A DNA stretch of 64,000 nt from Tautonia plasticadhaerens (GCF_007752535.1 NZ_CP036426.1:7068001-7132000), one strand, 5' to 3'. Counted from the first letter of the stretch, positions 43,951-53,141 are shown. The notes: generated by a model not told the origin, from the sequence alone. Translations and numbers: made by a program.

Positions 43951-44742
43951 ATGCGAGACCGATTGACGAGGCCGAGCCCCCTGGCGGCGGTCGCCCTGCT
44001 GGTCGCGGCGGCACTCGGCGCCGCCCAGGCCGGCGGCGAGTCGAAGCCCGACGACCCCTTCGCCACCGCCCGGGACCGGATGGTCCGGCGCCACCTGGCC
44101 GAGCGGGGGATCGAGGACCCGGCCGTGCTGGAGGCCTTCCGCACCGTCCCCCGGCACAAGTTCGTCCCCGAGTCGTACCAGAGGCTCTCCTACGAGGACG
44201 AGTCGATCCCGATCGGCGAGGGGCAGACGATCACCACGCCGTACGAGGTCGCCTTCATGACGGAGGTCCTCGAGCCGAAGCCGACGGACAGGGTCTACGA
44301 GGTGGGCACCGGCTCGGGCTTCCAGGCGGCGATCCTCGGGCAGATCGTCGACGAGGTCTACTCGATCGAGATCCACGAGCCGCTGGCGAAGCGGGCCGCC
44401 GAGGTCATCAAGGAACTCGGCTACGAGAACATCCACTCCCGACCCGGCGACGGCTACCTCGGCTGGCCCGAGGCGGCCCCCTTCGACAAGATCATCGTCA
44501 CCTGCGCCCCGGAGGCGATCCCGCCGCCGCTGGTCGAGCAGCTCAAGGAGGGGGGCCGGCTGGTCATCCCCATCGGCTCCCGGTTCGACCAGAAGGTCTA
44601 CGTCTTCGACAAGAAGGGCGGCAAACTCGAAGGCGGTGCCGTCCGCCCCACCCTGTTCGTGCCGATGACCGGCAAGGCCCAGCGCGAGGCCGCCGAGCGC
44701 CGGGCCAGGGGGGAAGACGAGCCGGAGCCCCGGGACCCGTGA
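43951..44742 (+). CDS. Secreted protein-L-isoaspartate O-methyltransferase
   Basis: A 263-residue protein from the ATG at 43951 with GAGGAGGAG upstream. A clear signal peptide (SPLAAVALLVAAALGAAQA) precedes the PCMT domain: RHLAERGIEDPAVLEAFRTVPRHKFVP, GEGQTITTPYEVAFMTE, VYEVGTGSGFQAAIL (SAM motif I) and PFDKIIVTCAPEAIPPPLVEQLKEGGRLVIPIG. The family repairs isoaspartyl residues using SAM. Export is odd because SAM is cytoplasmic. Its stop overlaps the next gene's GTG. Confidence 0.92.
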   Translation: MRDRLTRPSPLAAVALLVAAALGAAQAGGESKPDDPFATARDRMVRRHLAERGIEDPAVLEAFRTVPRHKFVPESYQRLSYEDESIPIGEGQTITTPYEVAFMTEVLEPKPTDRVYEVGTGSGFQAAILGQIVDEVYSIEIHEPLAKRAAEVIKELGYENIHSRPGDGYLGWPEAAPFDKIIVTCAPEAIPPPLVEQLKEGGRLVIPIGSRFDQKVYVFDKKGGKLEGGAVRPTLFVPMTGKAQREAAERRARGEDEPEPRDP

Positions 44743-47630
44743 GCCGACCGACCCCCCTGCATCGTCTCGCCACTCCGGCGGTCCTCGCCCTCGCGGTCTG
44801 CTGGCTCGCGATCACCGTCCCCGGCCCCCGGGCCCGGGGCCAGGATCCGGCCGACGTGCCGCTGGTCGTCCGCCCCGGCCCCCCCCCGCTCGACGACTTC
44901 GAGCGGGACGAGGACGGCGACGGAGTCCCGGACGGCGGCTGGTACAACTTCCGGGACGGCACGCTCGTCCCCGAGGGCGGCGTCGTCGGCCCGACGCTCC
45001 TGCGGTTCGAGGCCAATCGGCCGTCGCGACCGGCCCGGATCAGCCGGGGGTTCGGCGTCGACGGGAGGGACGTCGAGGCCCTGGTCGTCGGCCTCTGGGT
45101 CCGTCGCAAGGGCGAGCCCCTCCGGCCCGGCGAGCGGATGGGGGAGGACCCCGGCGTGCTGTTCGACCTGCTCGACGCCGACCTCCGCTCGACTTCCCGA
45201 GGTTCGATGGGCCCCTTCGCCGACCTGCCCGAGGGGCGATGGGGGCGCTGGGTGACTCGGATCGCGGTCCCCCCGGCCACCCGGGACGTGCTCATGACCA
45301 TCGGCCTGCTCGGCGGGACCGGCACGCTGGAGGTCGACGGCCTGTCGATCGAGCCGGTCCCCAAGGGGGAGCCCCCGACGACCAACCTCGTTGTCAACCC
45401 CGGCTTCGAGCTCGGCGGGCTGGTCCCCGACCACTGGCTGATCGAGGGGGACGCCGCCCGGGTCCATCCGGGTTCCAAGTCCCCCTCGATGCTCCTGCTC
45501 GGCGACTCGGGGGACATGGCCCTCGCCCCGCTCGGCCAGCCGGTCCGGGGGATGGACCGGCTGGCGATCTCGATCGCCGCGAAGGGGGACGGCCTGCGGG
45601 GCGGCGGCGGCGCCCAGGCGGTCGTCTACTTCCTCGACGACGACGGCGAGCCGCTCCCCGGCCGGGCCTCCGCCGCCCGGGCCGCCCGATGGGCCGGCAC
45701 CTTCGGCTGGCGGGTCGACCGGTCGACGGTCCCGGTGCCCGCCGGCGCCTCCCGGGCCGTGCTCCAGCTGGAGAAGGTCGACCGGCTCGGCTCGATCCGG
45801 GTCGACGACGTCTCGGTCGTCGGCCTGGGGGGCACCGGCGGCGCCCGGTCGTGGACGCCGTTCCTGGTCGCGGGGGACGGCGCGTCCTGGCCCTCGTACG
45901 AACCGGCCGAGGCGATCGAGCCCGGCTCGGCGCTCGACTTTTCCGCCCTGCTCGACGCCCCCGCCGGTTCCCACGGCTTCGTGACCGTCGCCGACGGCCG
46001 GCTCGCCTTCGAGGACGGCACCCCCGCCCGATTCCTGGGGGTCTCCGTCCTCCCCCCGGTGATCTACGCCCCTCCCGACCGGGTCGAGGCGCTGGCCGAC
46101 CGCCTGGCCCGATCCGGCGTGAACCTCGTCTCCCTGGCCGACCTCGACACCCCGCTCGGCCCCGGCGGAAGCCTGATCGACGACACCTCGGACGACACCC
46201 GCACGCTCGACCCCCTCGCCCTGGCCGACCTCGACCGGTTCATCGCCGCGATGAAGGCCCGGGGTCTCTTCATCACGATCACCTTCCAGAGCCAGGCTCA
46301 CTTCCGGGAGGAGGACCGGATCCCCGGCGGTCGGTCGCTCCCCCCCGGCGGCGGCCCGGCGGCGGCGTTCTCCCCGGAGATCCGGGACCGGGCCCTGGGG
46401 TTCGCCGAGGCGCTGCTCTGCCACGTGAACCCCGAGACCGGCCTGGCCCTGAAGGACGACCCGGCCCTGGCCTGGGTCACGCTCGCCGGGGAGCTGTCCC
46501 TGTTCGACCTTATCGACGACCCGGGTGCCCTGCCCCCGGAGCAGGTCGACGCCCTCCGGGAACGCTCCCGGGCCGATCGCAAGGGGACCGGCCGGGCGTT
46601 CTGGCAGGCGGCCGAGGCGTCGCAGTGGTCGAGCCTGGCGGCGGGGCTCCGGGACCTCGGCCTCCGGGTGCCGATCGCCGGGTCCTCCCACTTCCGCCGG
46701 GAGCCCGAATTCGCCGCCGCCCAGCGGGCCGAGGGCCTGGATCTGGTCGACGACCGCCTCTTCTGGGCCCTCCCCCGGTTCGCCGATCCCGATCGCCGGA
46801 GCCTGCTCCGCCGCCACACCGCGGAGCTGGCCGAGCAGGCCGAGGCGAAGCGGGCCCCCGACCTCCCCTACGTCGTCGGCCAGTACGCCAGCTACACCGA
46901 CGGCGCCTGGGCCCTGCCCTGGGAGGGGCCCGACCTCCTCTTCGCCGCCGCCCTGGCCCGGTCCTCCGGCTGGGACGCCCTGGTCCGCCGGGGCGTCTCC
47001 CGATGGCCCGATCCCTGGGGGGCCGCCGCCTCCGGCACCGGGGGGGGCCAGGACGTCTTCGTCCTGCCCGGCTCGGTGAACGGCAATCCCCAGGTCTTCG
47101 CCCTGCTGCCCCACGCCTCGGCCCTGCTGCTGGGGGACGCCGGGGAGTCCTCCCCCGTCGGCTCCCCCGGCTCCTGGGACCGCCGCACCGGCCGGCTCCG
47201 GATCGAGTCCGGGCGCACCGTCGGGATCGCCGGCGTGCTCGACGGGGCGAGGGCGACCCGGGACGGCCTGACGGTCGAGTCCCGGTCGCCGATGGGGGCG
47301 GTCGTCGCGTCGGGGGCGGGCGGCGGGCCGATCGCCGGGGCCGACCGCGTCCTCGTGACCGCCGTCGCCCGGGTCGAGCCGACGGACCTCCAGTGGGTCG
47401 ACCACTGGCGTCGGGAGGTCGCCGACCCCGGCCGCCCCCCGCTCCGGGTCGAGCCGATCCGGGCCTCGGTCACCTGGGACCGCGACGGCCCCGTCTCGGC
47501 CTTCGTGCTCGACGACGCCGGCCGACGCCTTGCCGAGGTCGGCGGGGTCCAGACCGAGGCGGGCACCCGCTTCACGCTCGAAGGCGACTCCGGCCGACTC
47601 CACTGGGAGCTCGTCGCCTCGCCCCCCTGA
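44739..47630 (+). CDS. Large secreted glycosidase-like protein of unknown specificity
   Basis: A 963-residue protein from a GTG overlapping the previous stop (GTGA). Signal peptide at 1-35 (VLALAVCWLAITVPGPRARG). Residues about 50-210 and 215-365 look like two carbohydrate-binding-type jelly rolls (NLVVNPGFELGGLVPDHWLIEG is typical). Residues about 430-760 resemble a TIM-barrel glycoside hydrolase: FLGVSVLPPVIYAP, LARSGVNLVSLADLDTP, LDRFIAAMKARGLFITITF, WVTLAGELSLFD and LPYVVGQYAS. A catalytic Glu pair cannot be fixed by eye. A beta-rich tail follows. No close family is recognised. Confidence 0.78.
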   Translation: MSRPTPLHRLATPAVLALAVCWLAITVPGPRARGQDPADVPLVVRPGPPPLDDFERDEDGDGVPDGGWYNFRDGTLVPEGGVVGPTLLRFEANRPSRPARISRGFGVDGRDVEALVVGLWVRRKGEPLRPGERMGEDPGVLFDLLDADLRSTSRGSMGPFADLPEGRWGRWVTRIAVPPATRDVLMTIGLLGGTGTLEVDGLSIEPVPKGEPPTTNLVVNPGFELGGLVPDHWLIEGDAARVHPGSKSPSMLLLGDSGDMALAPLGQPVRGMDRLAISIAAKGDGLRGGGGAQAVVYFLDDDGEPLPGRASAARAARWAGTFGWRVDRSTVPVPAGASRAVLQLEKVDRLGSIRVDDVSVVGLGGTGGARSWTPFLVAGDGASWPSYEPAEAIEPGSALDFSALLDAPAGSHGFVTVADGRLAFEDGTPARFLGVSVLPPVIYAPPDRVEALADRLARSGVNLVSLADLDTPLGPGGSLIDDTSDDTRTLDPLALADLDRFIAAMKARGLFITITFQSQAHFREEDRIPGGRSLPPGGGPAAAFSPEIRDRALGFAEALLCHVNPETGLALKDDPALAWVTLAGELSLFDLIDDPGALPPEQVDALRERSRADRKGTGRAFWQAAEASQWSSLAAGLRDLGLRVPIAGSSHFRREPEFAAAQRAEGLDLVDDRLFWALPRFADPDRRSLLRRHTAELAEQAEAKRAPDLPYVVGQYASYTDGAWALPWEGPDLLFAAALARSSGWDALVRRGVSRWPDPWGAAASGTGGGQDVFVLPGSVNGNPQVFALLPHASALLLGDAGESSPVGSPGSWDRRTGRLRIESGRTVGIAGVLDGARATRDGLTVESRSPMGAVVASGAGGGPIAGADRVLVTAVARVEPTDLQWVDHWRREVADPGRPPLRVEPIRASVTWDRDGPVSAFVLDDAGRRLAEVGGVQTEAGTRFTLEGDSGRLHWELVASPP

Positions 47631-47639
47631 TCGAGGCCG

Positions 47640-47671
47640 GGGCGGACCGACGATCGGCGGGCCGTCCGCCC
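47640..47671 (+). terminator. Hairpin between the glycosidase-like and epimerase genes
   Basis: 8-bp GC-rich arms 47640-47647 and 47664-47671 enclose a 16-nt loop, 10 bp after the stop. The stem is modest and there is no T-run. Confidence 0.3.
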
Positions 47672-47751
47672 GATCGCAATCCCGATCCCGACCGCGCCCG
47701 CACCGGGCCCGATCGCCGGGCGTGTCACTTCTCCGACGAAAGGCCCCCACC

Positions 47752-48702
47752 GTGTCCCGGATGATCGTCACCGGCGCCGCAGGCTTCATCGGCTCCCACC
47801 TGGTCGACCGCCTGCTGGCCGACGGCGTCGAGGTCGTCGGCGTCGACAATTTCGACCACTTCTATGACCCGACCCGCAAGCGGGCCAACCTGGCCGACGC
47901 CCTGCGGCACTCCGGATTCCGCCTCGTCGAGCTGGACTTGAGGGACGCCGAGGGGGTCTCCAGGCTCGTCGCCGAGTCGAGGCCCGACGCCATCGCCCAC
48001 CTGGCCGCCCGGGCCGGGGTGCGGCCGAGCATCGAGCAGCCGGGGCTCTACGCCGAGGTGAACGTCTCGGCCACCACCTACCTGATGGAGGCGGCCCGGA
48101 CGCTCGACCCGATGCCCCGGTTCGTCTATGCCTCCAGCTCCAGCGTCTACGGCGACCGGCCCGACGCCCCCTTCCGCGAGGACGACCGGGTCGACACGCC
48201 GATCAGCCCCTACGCCGCCACCAAGATGGCCTGCGAGCTGATCGCCCACGCCTTCCACCACATCCACGGCCTGCCCGTCACCGGCCTCCGGTTCTTCACC
48301 GCCTACGGGCCCCGGAACCGCCCGGACCTGGCCATCCACAAGTTCGCCGACCTGATCGAGCGAGGCCGGCCGATCCCCATGTTCGGCGACGGCACCACAC
48401 GACGCGACTACACTTACGTCGGCGACATCGTCGACGGCGTCTCCCGGGCCCTCGACCGCTGCTCGTCCTACCACCTCTACAACCTCGGCCACTCCGAGCC
48501 GATCGCCCTGCGGGAGATGATCGCCGCCCTCGGCCGGGCCCTGGGCAAGGAGCCCGTCGTCGACCGCCAGCCCGAGCAGCCCGGCGACGTCCGCCAGACC
48601 TATGCCGACATCAGCCGGGCCCGATCCGAACTCGGCTACGACCCCGCCACCCCCTTCGACGAGGGGCTGGCCCGGTTCGTCTCCTGGTTCCGCTCCCGCT
48701 GA
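47752..48702 (+). CDS. NAD-dependent epimerase, UDP-glucuronate 4-epimerase-like
   Basis: A 316-residue SDR-family protein from the GTG at 47752 (nine bases before an ATG). The NAD site is TGAAGFIGSHLVDRLL, the substrate start is VDNFDHFYDPTRKRANL, and catalytic residues are SSSVYGD with YAATK (Tyr, Lys). LRFFTAYGPRNRPDLAIHKFADLIERGRPIPMFGDGTTRRDYTYVGDIVDG is typical of UDP-glucuronate/UDP-galacturonate epimerases. It would supply sugar nucleotides for surface glycans. It ends at a shared terminator with the convergent HAD gene. Confidence 0.92.
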   Translation: MSRMIVTGAAGFIGSHLVDRLLADGVEVVGVDNFDHFYDPTRKRANLADALRHSGFRLVELDLRDAEGVSRLVAESRPDAIAHLAARAGVRPSIEQPGLYAEVNVSATTYLMEAARTLDPMPRFVYASSSSVYGDRPDAPFREDDRVDTPISPYAATKMACELIAHAFHHIHGLPVTGLRFFTAYGPRNRPDLAIHKFADLIERGRPIPMFGDGTTRRDYTYVGDIVDGVSRALDRCSSYHLYNLGHSEPIALREMIAALGRALGKEPVVDRQPEQPGDVRQTYADISRARSELGYDPATPFDEGLARFVSWFRSR

Positions 48703-48715
48703 TCGGGGAGGGGGA

Positions 48716-48745
48716 CGGACCTCACGCGGCGCCGCGTGGGGTCCG
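48716..48745. terminator. Bidirectional terminator between convergent genes
   Basis: Bases 48716-48730 and 48731-48745 form a 15-bp inverted repeat with one G-T wobble and no spacer. It lies 13 bp past the epimerase stop and 7 bp from the end of the opposite HAD gene. Confidence 0.6.
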
Positions 48746-48751
48746 CTTCAG

Positions 48752-49411
48752 TCAGTCGACGAACCCCAGCGCCTCCAGCACCGCCTCCTCGTCCGCTAGG
48801 TCTTCCAGGAACGGCGACTCCCCCACCCAGACCCCCATGCCATGCCGGTGGCCGACCGCCAGGCAGCGGATGCCCGCCCCCCTCGCCGATGCGAGGCCCG
48901 CGGCCGAGTCCTCGATCGCCACCGCCTCCTCCGCGGCGAGCCCGAGCCGCTCCAGGGCCGTCCGGTAGGGCTCCGGGTCCGGCTTGGTGTTCGACACGTC
49001 CTCCTTCCCCACCATCGCCCCGAACGCATCGGCGATCCCCCCGGCCGAGAGCACCAGGGCCACGTCCCCCCGCCTTGCCGTCGAGACGACCGCCAGGCTC
49101 GCCCGGTCCTGCAGCCTCCGGATCAGCCCCACGACCCCCGGGTAGAGCCTCGGCTCGTCCCGGAGCATCGCCGCCGCGAGCTGCTGCTTGCGGCCGACCC
49201 ACCCGTCGATCGCCCCCCCTTCGATCCCCTTCCCCTCCAGGATCTCGGCCAGGAACGGGCGGTCGTCCAGCTCGGCGGCCTTCGAGCACTGCTCAGGGGG
49301 CACGTCCAGCCCCATCAGGGCGAACGTCCGCTCCCAGGCGGCCACGTGGACGTTCTCCGTGTCGGCGATCACGCCGTCGAAGTCGAACAGAACGGCTCGG
49401 GGCTCGGGCAT
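48752..49411 (-). CDS. HAD-superfamily phosphatase, beta-phosphoglucomutase-like
   Basis: A 219-residue protein with the four HAD motifs: LFDFDGVIADT (nucleophile Asp), VVSTARRGD, KPDPEPYRTAL (Lys) and AIEDSAAGLASARGAG (acidic pair). The cap starts at VHVAAWERTFALMGL and has LYPGVVGLIRRLQ after it, as in beta-phosphoglucomutase/phosphatase subfamily IA. The substrate is likely a sugar phosphate, but this is not certain. GGAG lies upstream of the ATG. Confidence 0.93.
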   Translation of the reverse strand: MPEPRAVLFDFDGVIADTENVHVAAWERTFALMGLDVPPEQCSKAAELDDRPFLAEILEGKGIEGGAIDGWVGRKQQLAAAMLRDEPRLYPGVVGLIRRLQDRASLAVVSTARRGDVALVLSAGGIADAFGAMVGKEDVSNTKPDPEPYRTALERLGLAAEEAVAIEDSAAGLASARGAGIRCLAVGHRHGMGVWVGESPFLEDLADEEAVLEALGFVD

Positions 49412-49455
49412 CGGGGCATTTCTCCGGCCTTCTTCGATCGGATCCGACGGCCCTC

Positions 49456-49485
49456 ATGGTCCGCCCCCGGCTCCGGGGCTGTCAA
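49456..49485 (-). promoter_or_regulatory. Candidate promoter of the HAD gene
   Basis: On the minus strand a perfect TTGACA (49485-49480) is 18 bp from GACCAT (49461-49456), 45 bp before the ATG at 49411. The -10 is weak. Confidence 0.35.
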
Positions 49486-49613
49486 GCCGGACGAGTCCAT
49501 CCCCTCCTCCCGGATCTGGAGACGGGCAGGCCGAGCCGAAGCCATCCGATCCGCCCTGAGCCCGCCCCCACCTGGGACCGGCCGGTCTCCCCATGGTCTC
49601 CGGGAAGAACAGG

Positions 49614-49646
49614 ACGGGGGCGCGACCCGATAAGTCGCGCCCCCGT
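49614..49646 (-). terminator. Hairpin terminator of the second DUF1549/DUF1553 gene
   Basis: 13-bp perfect arms (49614-49626 and 49634-49646) enclose a 7-nt loop, 51 bp past the stop of the minus-strand gene. On that strand the stem is followed by a fairly T-rich stretch. Confidence 0.7.
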
Positions 49647-49696
49647 GTTCGATCTCGCAACCGATCAGGCGGCCAGGCAGCCGATCTGTCGCTCGA

Positions 49697-52186
49697 TCAA
49701 TGGCGGAAGAGGAACTCCTTGGAGTTGATGAGCACCCAGCCGAGGTCCTCGATCGCCTGGCGGCGGCCCTCGGCGCCGGCGCCGGCGATGTGGGCGACGG
49801 CGGCCTCCAGCTCGGCGTCGGTCGGGGGCCGGGAGAGGGCCACGGCGTAGAGGTCGGCGGTGACCTCGGCGGCGGGCTTGCCCGATTCGGCCAGGCGGTG
49901 CATCCGGCCGCCGTCGGCCCGGAGCTTGTCGTGTACGGTCGAGCCGCCGATGAGCTGCAAGGCCTGGGAGAGGTTCGAGTCGCTCTCCCGCTCGCACTCG
50001 CAGGCCAGCTCCCGGGCGGGTCGGCCGAAGGTCTTGAGGAAAGGGTGGTCCATCTGGCCGTCGGGGATCTCGATCGCGCTCGAGCCGGCGGGCAGGCCGT
50101 TGAAGGCGGTCGGCACGTCGGCGACGGACGAGATGGCGTCGAGCAGGACCTCGGCGGGCAGCAGCTTGGTGACGGCGTGCGAGAAGTAGATCTCGTCGTC
50201 GGCGTTCAGGTCGTGGGTCCGGGCGCTGAGGCGGTAGGTCCGGCTGGTGAGGATCGTCCGGACGAGGTGCCGCAGGTCGTAGCCGCTGGAGACGAAGTCG
50301 GCCGCGAGGTCGTCGAGCAACTCGTCATTGGAGGCGGGGTTGGAGTCCCGGAAGTCGTCGACCGGGTCGACGATCCCCTTGCCCATCACGTGGTACCAGA
50401 TCCGGTTGACCGTGCTCTTGGCGAAGAAGTCGTTCTCCTCGCCGGTGAGCCACTCGGCCAGCCGATTCTTGCGGGAGTCCTCCCGCTCGTCGTCGCCGTA
50501 GACGGGGCCGCCGAGGGCCTTGGGGGGCATCACGGCGTTGGTCCGGGGCTGGCGGACGTCCCCGGAGTCGGCGGCGAAGATGATCTCCTCGTCGGGCAGC
50601 AGGCCCGGCTTCTGCTTGACCCGGGAGAAGAAGGCGGCGAAGCCGTAGTAGTCGTCCTGGGTCCAGCGCTCGAAGGGGTGGTTGTGACACTTGGCGCACT
50701 GGATCCGGACGCCCAGGAACAGTTGCGCCGTCGTCTCGACCGCCTCCTCGGGCGTCCGGCTGATCCGGTAGTAGTTCGCCGCCGGGTTGTCGAAGGTCGA
50801 CCCCTCGGCCGTCAGGAGCTGGCGGACGAAGCCGTCGATCGGCGCGTTCTGCTCGATCTGCGACCGGATCCAGCGGTGGAAGGCGTAGGCCCCCTTCGAC
50901 TTGATCAGCCGGGAGTTCGACCGCAGCACGTCGGCGAACTTCAACGCCCAGAAGTCGTTGAACTCGGGGCGCTCCAGCAGGGTCTCGACGATCTCCTCGT
51001 ACCGGGTCGGCGAGGGGTCGTCGAGGAACGCCTTCGTCTCCCCGGGGGTCGGCATGACGCCGATCGTGTCGAGGTAGGCCCTCCGGATGAACTCCTCGTC
51101 GGTGCAGGGCTCGGAGGGGGCGATCCGCATGCGGTTGAGCTTGTCGAAGACGGCGCGGTCGACCAGGTTGTCGGTCGGCACGTCGACCTCGGCGAACCCG
51201 GGGACCTCGACCAGGTGCGTCAGCCGGACGACGGCGACCAGGTCCAGGTAGTGGGCGATGACGGCCACCTCGCCCCGCTTCTTGAACGAGACGAAGCCGG
51301 AGGCGTCCACCTCGGCGATGTCGGTGTTCGAGGAGCCGTAGTAGCAGATCGGGGTCACGTCCCGGGTCGAGCCGTCGGCGTAGCTCACGCGGGCGACGAC
51401 CTGCTGGGAGATCGCCGGGGCGTGCAGGATCCGATCGCCGGGGACGATCTCCAGGGAAACGGCCCTGGGGCTCTCGGGGTCGTCCTTCACCCCCTCGGCG
51501 ATCCAGTCCCGGAGGAACTCGAAGGTCTTGGTGTCCCGGAAGAGGCGCTGGCCCCCCTCGTGGGCGATCAGGCCGAGCGGCTTGGTGAGGATCATGCTGT
51601 TATCCGGGTCGAAGGGGTCGACCCGGCGACCGGCGATCTCCCGGCTGAGGACCCGATAGTCCTCGTCCGGCAAGTAGCCGAGCAGGCTGAGGCGGAAACC
51701 GCCCTTGCCGGTCGGGGTGCCGTGGCAGGCCCCCGTGTTGCAACTAGCCTGGCTGAGGGCGGGCATCACGTCGTGGCGGAAGCTGACCGGGTCGGGGGAC
51801 CCCATCTGCTGGACCGTGACGGTCGTCCGGGCCTCGACGCTGCCGCCGGAGGCGACGATCCGGGCCTGCCCGTCGGCGACCGGGACGACGCGGCCCCGGG
51901 GGTCGACGACGGCGACATCGGGGTCGAGGCTGGCCCACTCGACCAGCCGGGTGAGGTCCCGGACCGATCCGTCGGGGTCGGTGGCGGTGGCGATGAGCTG
52001 GGCCGTCGCCCTCCGGCCGGAGAGCACCGCATCTCCCGGCTCGACCGCGAGGGAGGCCGGCTGTCCGATCGACCCCCCGGGCTGCCCGTCGTCGGCGACC
52101 GCCGGGGAAGGCCCCGAGAGGGTCAGGGCGACCAGGACGGGCCAGGGCCCGCGGAGAATCCGTCCCGGGTTCGGTCGTCGCAGCAT
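49697..52186 (-). CDS. DUF1549/DUF1553 protein with N-terminal Ig-like domains
   Basis: An 829-residue secreted protein (signal peptide 1-31). Residues about 40-128 form a BIG2-like Ig domain (WASLDPDVAVVDPRGRVVPV). Then comes CNTGACHG, a haem-like C-x4-CH, in a PSCyt1-type region, and a second Ig-like unit at about 245-330 (ISQQVVARVSYADGSTRDVTP, DASGFVSFKKRG). DUF1549 (about 340-560; EEFIRRAYLDTIGVMPTPGE) carries CAKCHNHPFE, and DUF1553 (about 600-829; NRIWYHVMGKGIVDPVDDFR) ends at INSKEFLFRH. The architecture differs from the paralogue at 37041, and no DUF1501 gene follows. Confidence 0.94.
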   Translation of the reverse strand: MLRRPNPGRILRGPWPVLVALTLSGPSPAVADDGQPGGSIGQPASLAVEPGDAVLSGRRATAQLIATATDPDGSVRDLTRLVEWASLDPDVAVVDPRGRVVPVADGQARIVASGGSVEARTTVTVQQMGSPDPVSFRHDVMPALSQASCNTGACHGTPTGKGGFRLSLLGYLPDEDYRVLSREIAGRRVDPFDPDNSMILTKPLGLIAHEGGQRLFRDTKTFEFLRDWIAEGVKDDPESPRAVSLEIVPGDRILHAPAISQQVVARVSYADGSTRDVTPICYYGSSNTDIAEVDASGFVSFKKRGEVAVIAHYLDLVAVVRLTHLVEVPGFAEVDVPTDNLVDRAVFDKLNRMRIAPSEPCTDEEFIRRAYLDTIGVMPTPGETKAFLDDPSPTRYEEIVETLLERPEFNDFWALKFADVLRSNSRLIKSKGAYAFHRWIRSQIEQNAPIDGFVRQLLTAEGSTFDNPAANYYRISRTPEEAVETTAQLFLGVRIQCAKCHNHPFERWTQDDYYGFAAFFSRVKQKPGLLPDEEIIFAADSGDVRQPRTNAVMPPKALGGPVYGDDEREDSRKNRLAEWLTGEENDFFAKSTVNRIWYHVMGKGIVDPVDDFRDSNPASNDELLDDLAADFVSSGYDLRHLVRTILTSRTYRLSARTHDLNADDEIYFSHAVTKLLPAEVLLDAISSVADVPTAFNGLPAGSSAIEIPDGQMDHPFLKTFGRPARELACECERESDSNLSQALQLIGGSTVHDKLRADGGRMHRLAESGKPAAEVTADLYAVALSRPPTDAELEAAVAHIAGAGAEGRRQAIEDLGWVLINSKEFLFRH

Positions 52187-52721
52187 GGGGTCGCTCCCGA
52201 AGCGGCTGGCGGAGGAGGAGGAGTGGGGCCCGAGCGGAGGCGGATGGTCGGCCCCTCGGGGGCCGGGCAGGATCGAGTCGGGCGGCGTCCTCCCGGGGAT
52301 GTCCCGGATTGAGACGCCTTTACCCTAACGTCATCTCGATGGGGGATTCAAGCAAAGCTCCAACAATTTTCCCGACGACATTCAACCCGCAACCGGCCCC
52401 GGGGGCAAGCCCGGCCCGAGGGTGGGGTTGCGGGGCCCCGGGGGATCCCTACAATGGGAGCGTGCCGCATCATCGTCGCTCGCCGACCTTCGAGGCCGAT
52501 TCCGGCCGTCGCGTCTCCCGTCGCGCATCCCCTGAACCGCCCCCCGGTGTGATAGACTGGTTTCGCGATCGTCGTCGCGACGCGCCGATGCCGGCCGCAT
52601 GTACGTACGGCGCTCGGGCCCGGGCCTCGGGCCCGGGTCGCCACGGGATCGGTCGCCGGGGGCGGAACTTTCCGCCGGGCTCGGTGGTCGAATCGGGTCG
52701 GATCAGGACAGGGAGGTGATC
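52187..52721. other. Divergent intergenic region with two candidate plus-strand promoters
   Basis: A 535-bp gap between the DUF1549/DUF1553 gene and a small secreted protein gene. The part at 52310-52390 is locally AT-rich. It carries the promoter at 52428-52455, and a TAGACT at 52553-52558 with a poor -35 (CTGAAC, 15 bp away). An open frame from 52599 joins the downstream gene but its true start is 52722. I see nothing else. Confidence 0.4.
52428..52455 (+). promoter_or_regulatory. Candidate promoter of the small secreted protein gene
   Basis: TTGCGG (52428-52433) and TACAAT (52450-52455) are 16 bp apart and followed by GGGAG. The leader to the ATG at 52722 would be about 260 nt. Confidence 0.4.
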
Positions 52722-53141
52722 ATGGTTCCGATCGGGAAGACCGAGCGGACGCCGGGCCGGAGGCTCGGTCCGATCTTCGGGTTCGGGGTGCCGGGGGCGG
52801 TGCTCGGGCTGGCGACGGCCTGGATGCTGGGCGCGGGCCCGGCCCGGGGCGTGCAGGCCGAGGGCGGCCCGACCCAGGGGTCGGCCGGCGGCCTGATGGC
52901 GCTGACGACCTCGGCCCCGGGAGACCCGGGCGGCACCCGGCTGGTGCTGATCGACCAGCGGACCCAGGCGATGGCGATCTACAAGATCGACGGCTTCAAG
53001 GGGGGCTCGATCAAGCTCGAAGCCGCCCGGCAGTTCGGGCCGGATCTCCGGCTCTCGGAGTACAACAACCTGCCCCCGGAGGTCGCGGCGGTCGAGGCGA
53101 TGGTCGCCGCGCCTCGCCCGAGGGGCATCTCGGGGCAATAA
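52722..53141 (+). CDS. Small secreted or membrane-anchored conserved protein
   Basis: A 139-residue protein from the ATG at 52722; the leader GGGAGGTGATC just before it is an exceptionally strong ribosome binding site. Residues about 18-46 are hydrophobic (GFGVPGAVLGLATAWMLGAGPARG), a signal peptide or anchor. The mature part has RLVLIDQRTQAMAIYKID, GSIKLEAARQFGPDLRLSEYNN and a final EVAAVEAM, a pattern I recall from small planctomycete proteins of unknown role. It is 139 bp upstream of the HTH membrane protein gene. Confidence 0.75.
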   Translation: MVPIGKTERTPGRRLGPIFGFGVPGAVLGLATAWMLGAGPARGVQAEGGPTQGSAGGLMALTTSAPGDPGGTRLVLIDQRTQAMAIYKIDGFKGGSIKLEAARQFGPDLRLSEYNNLPPEVAAVEAMVAAPRPRGISGQ

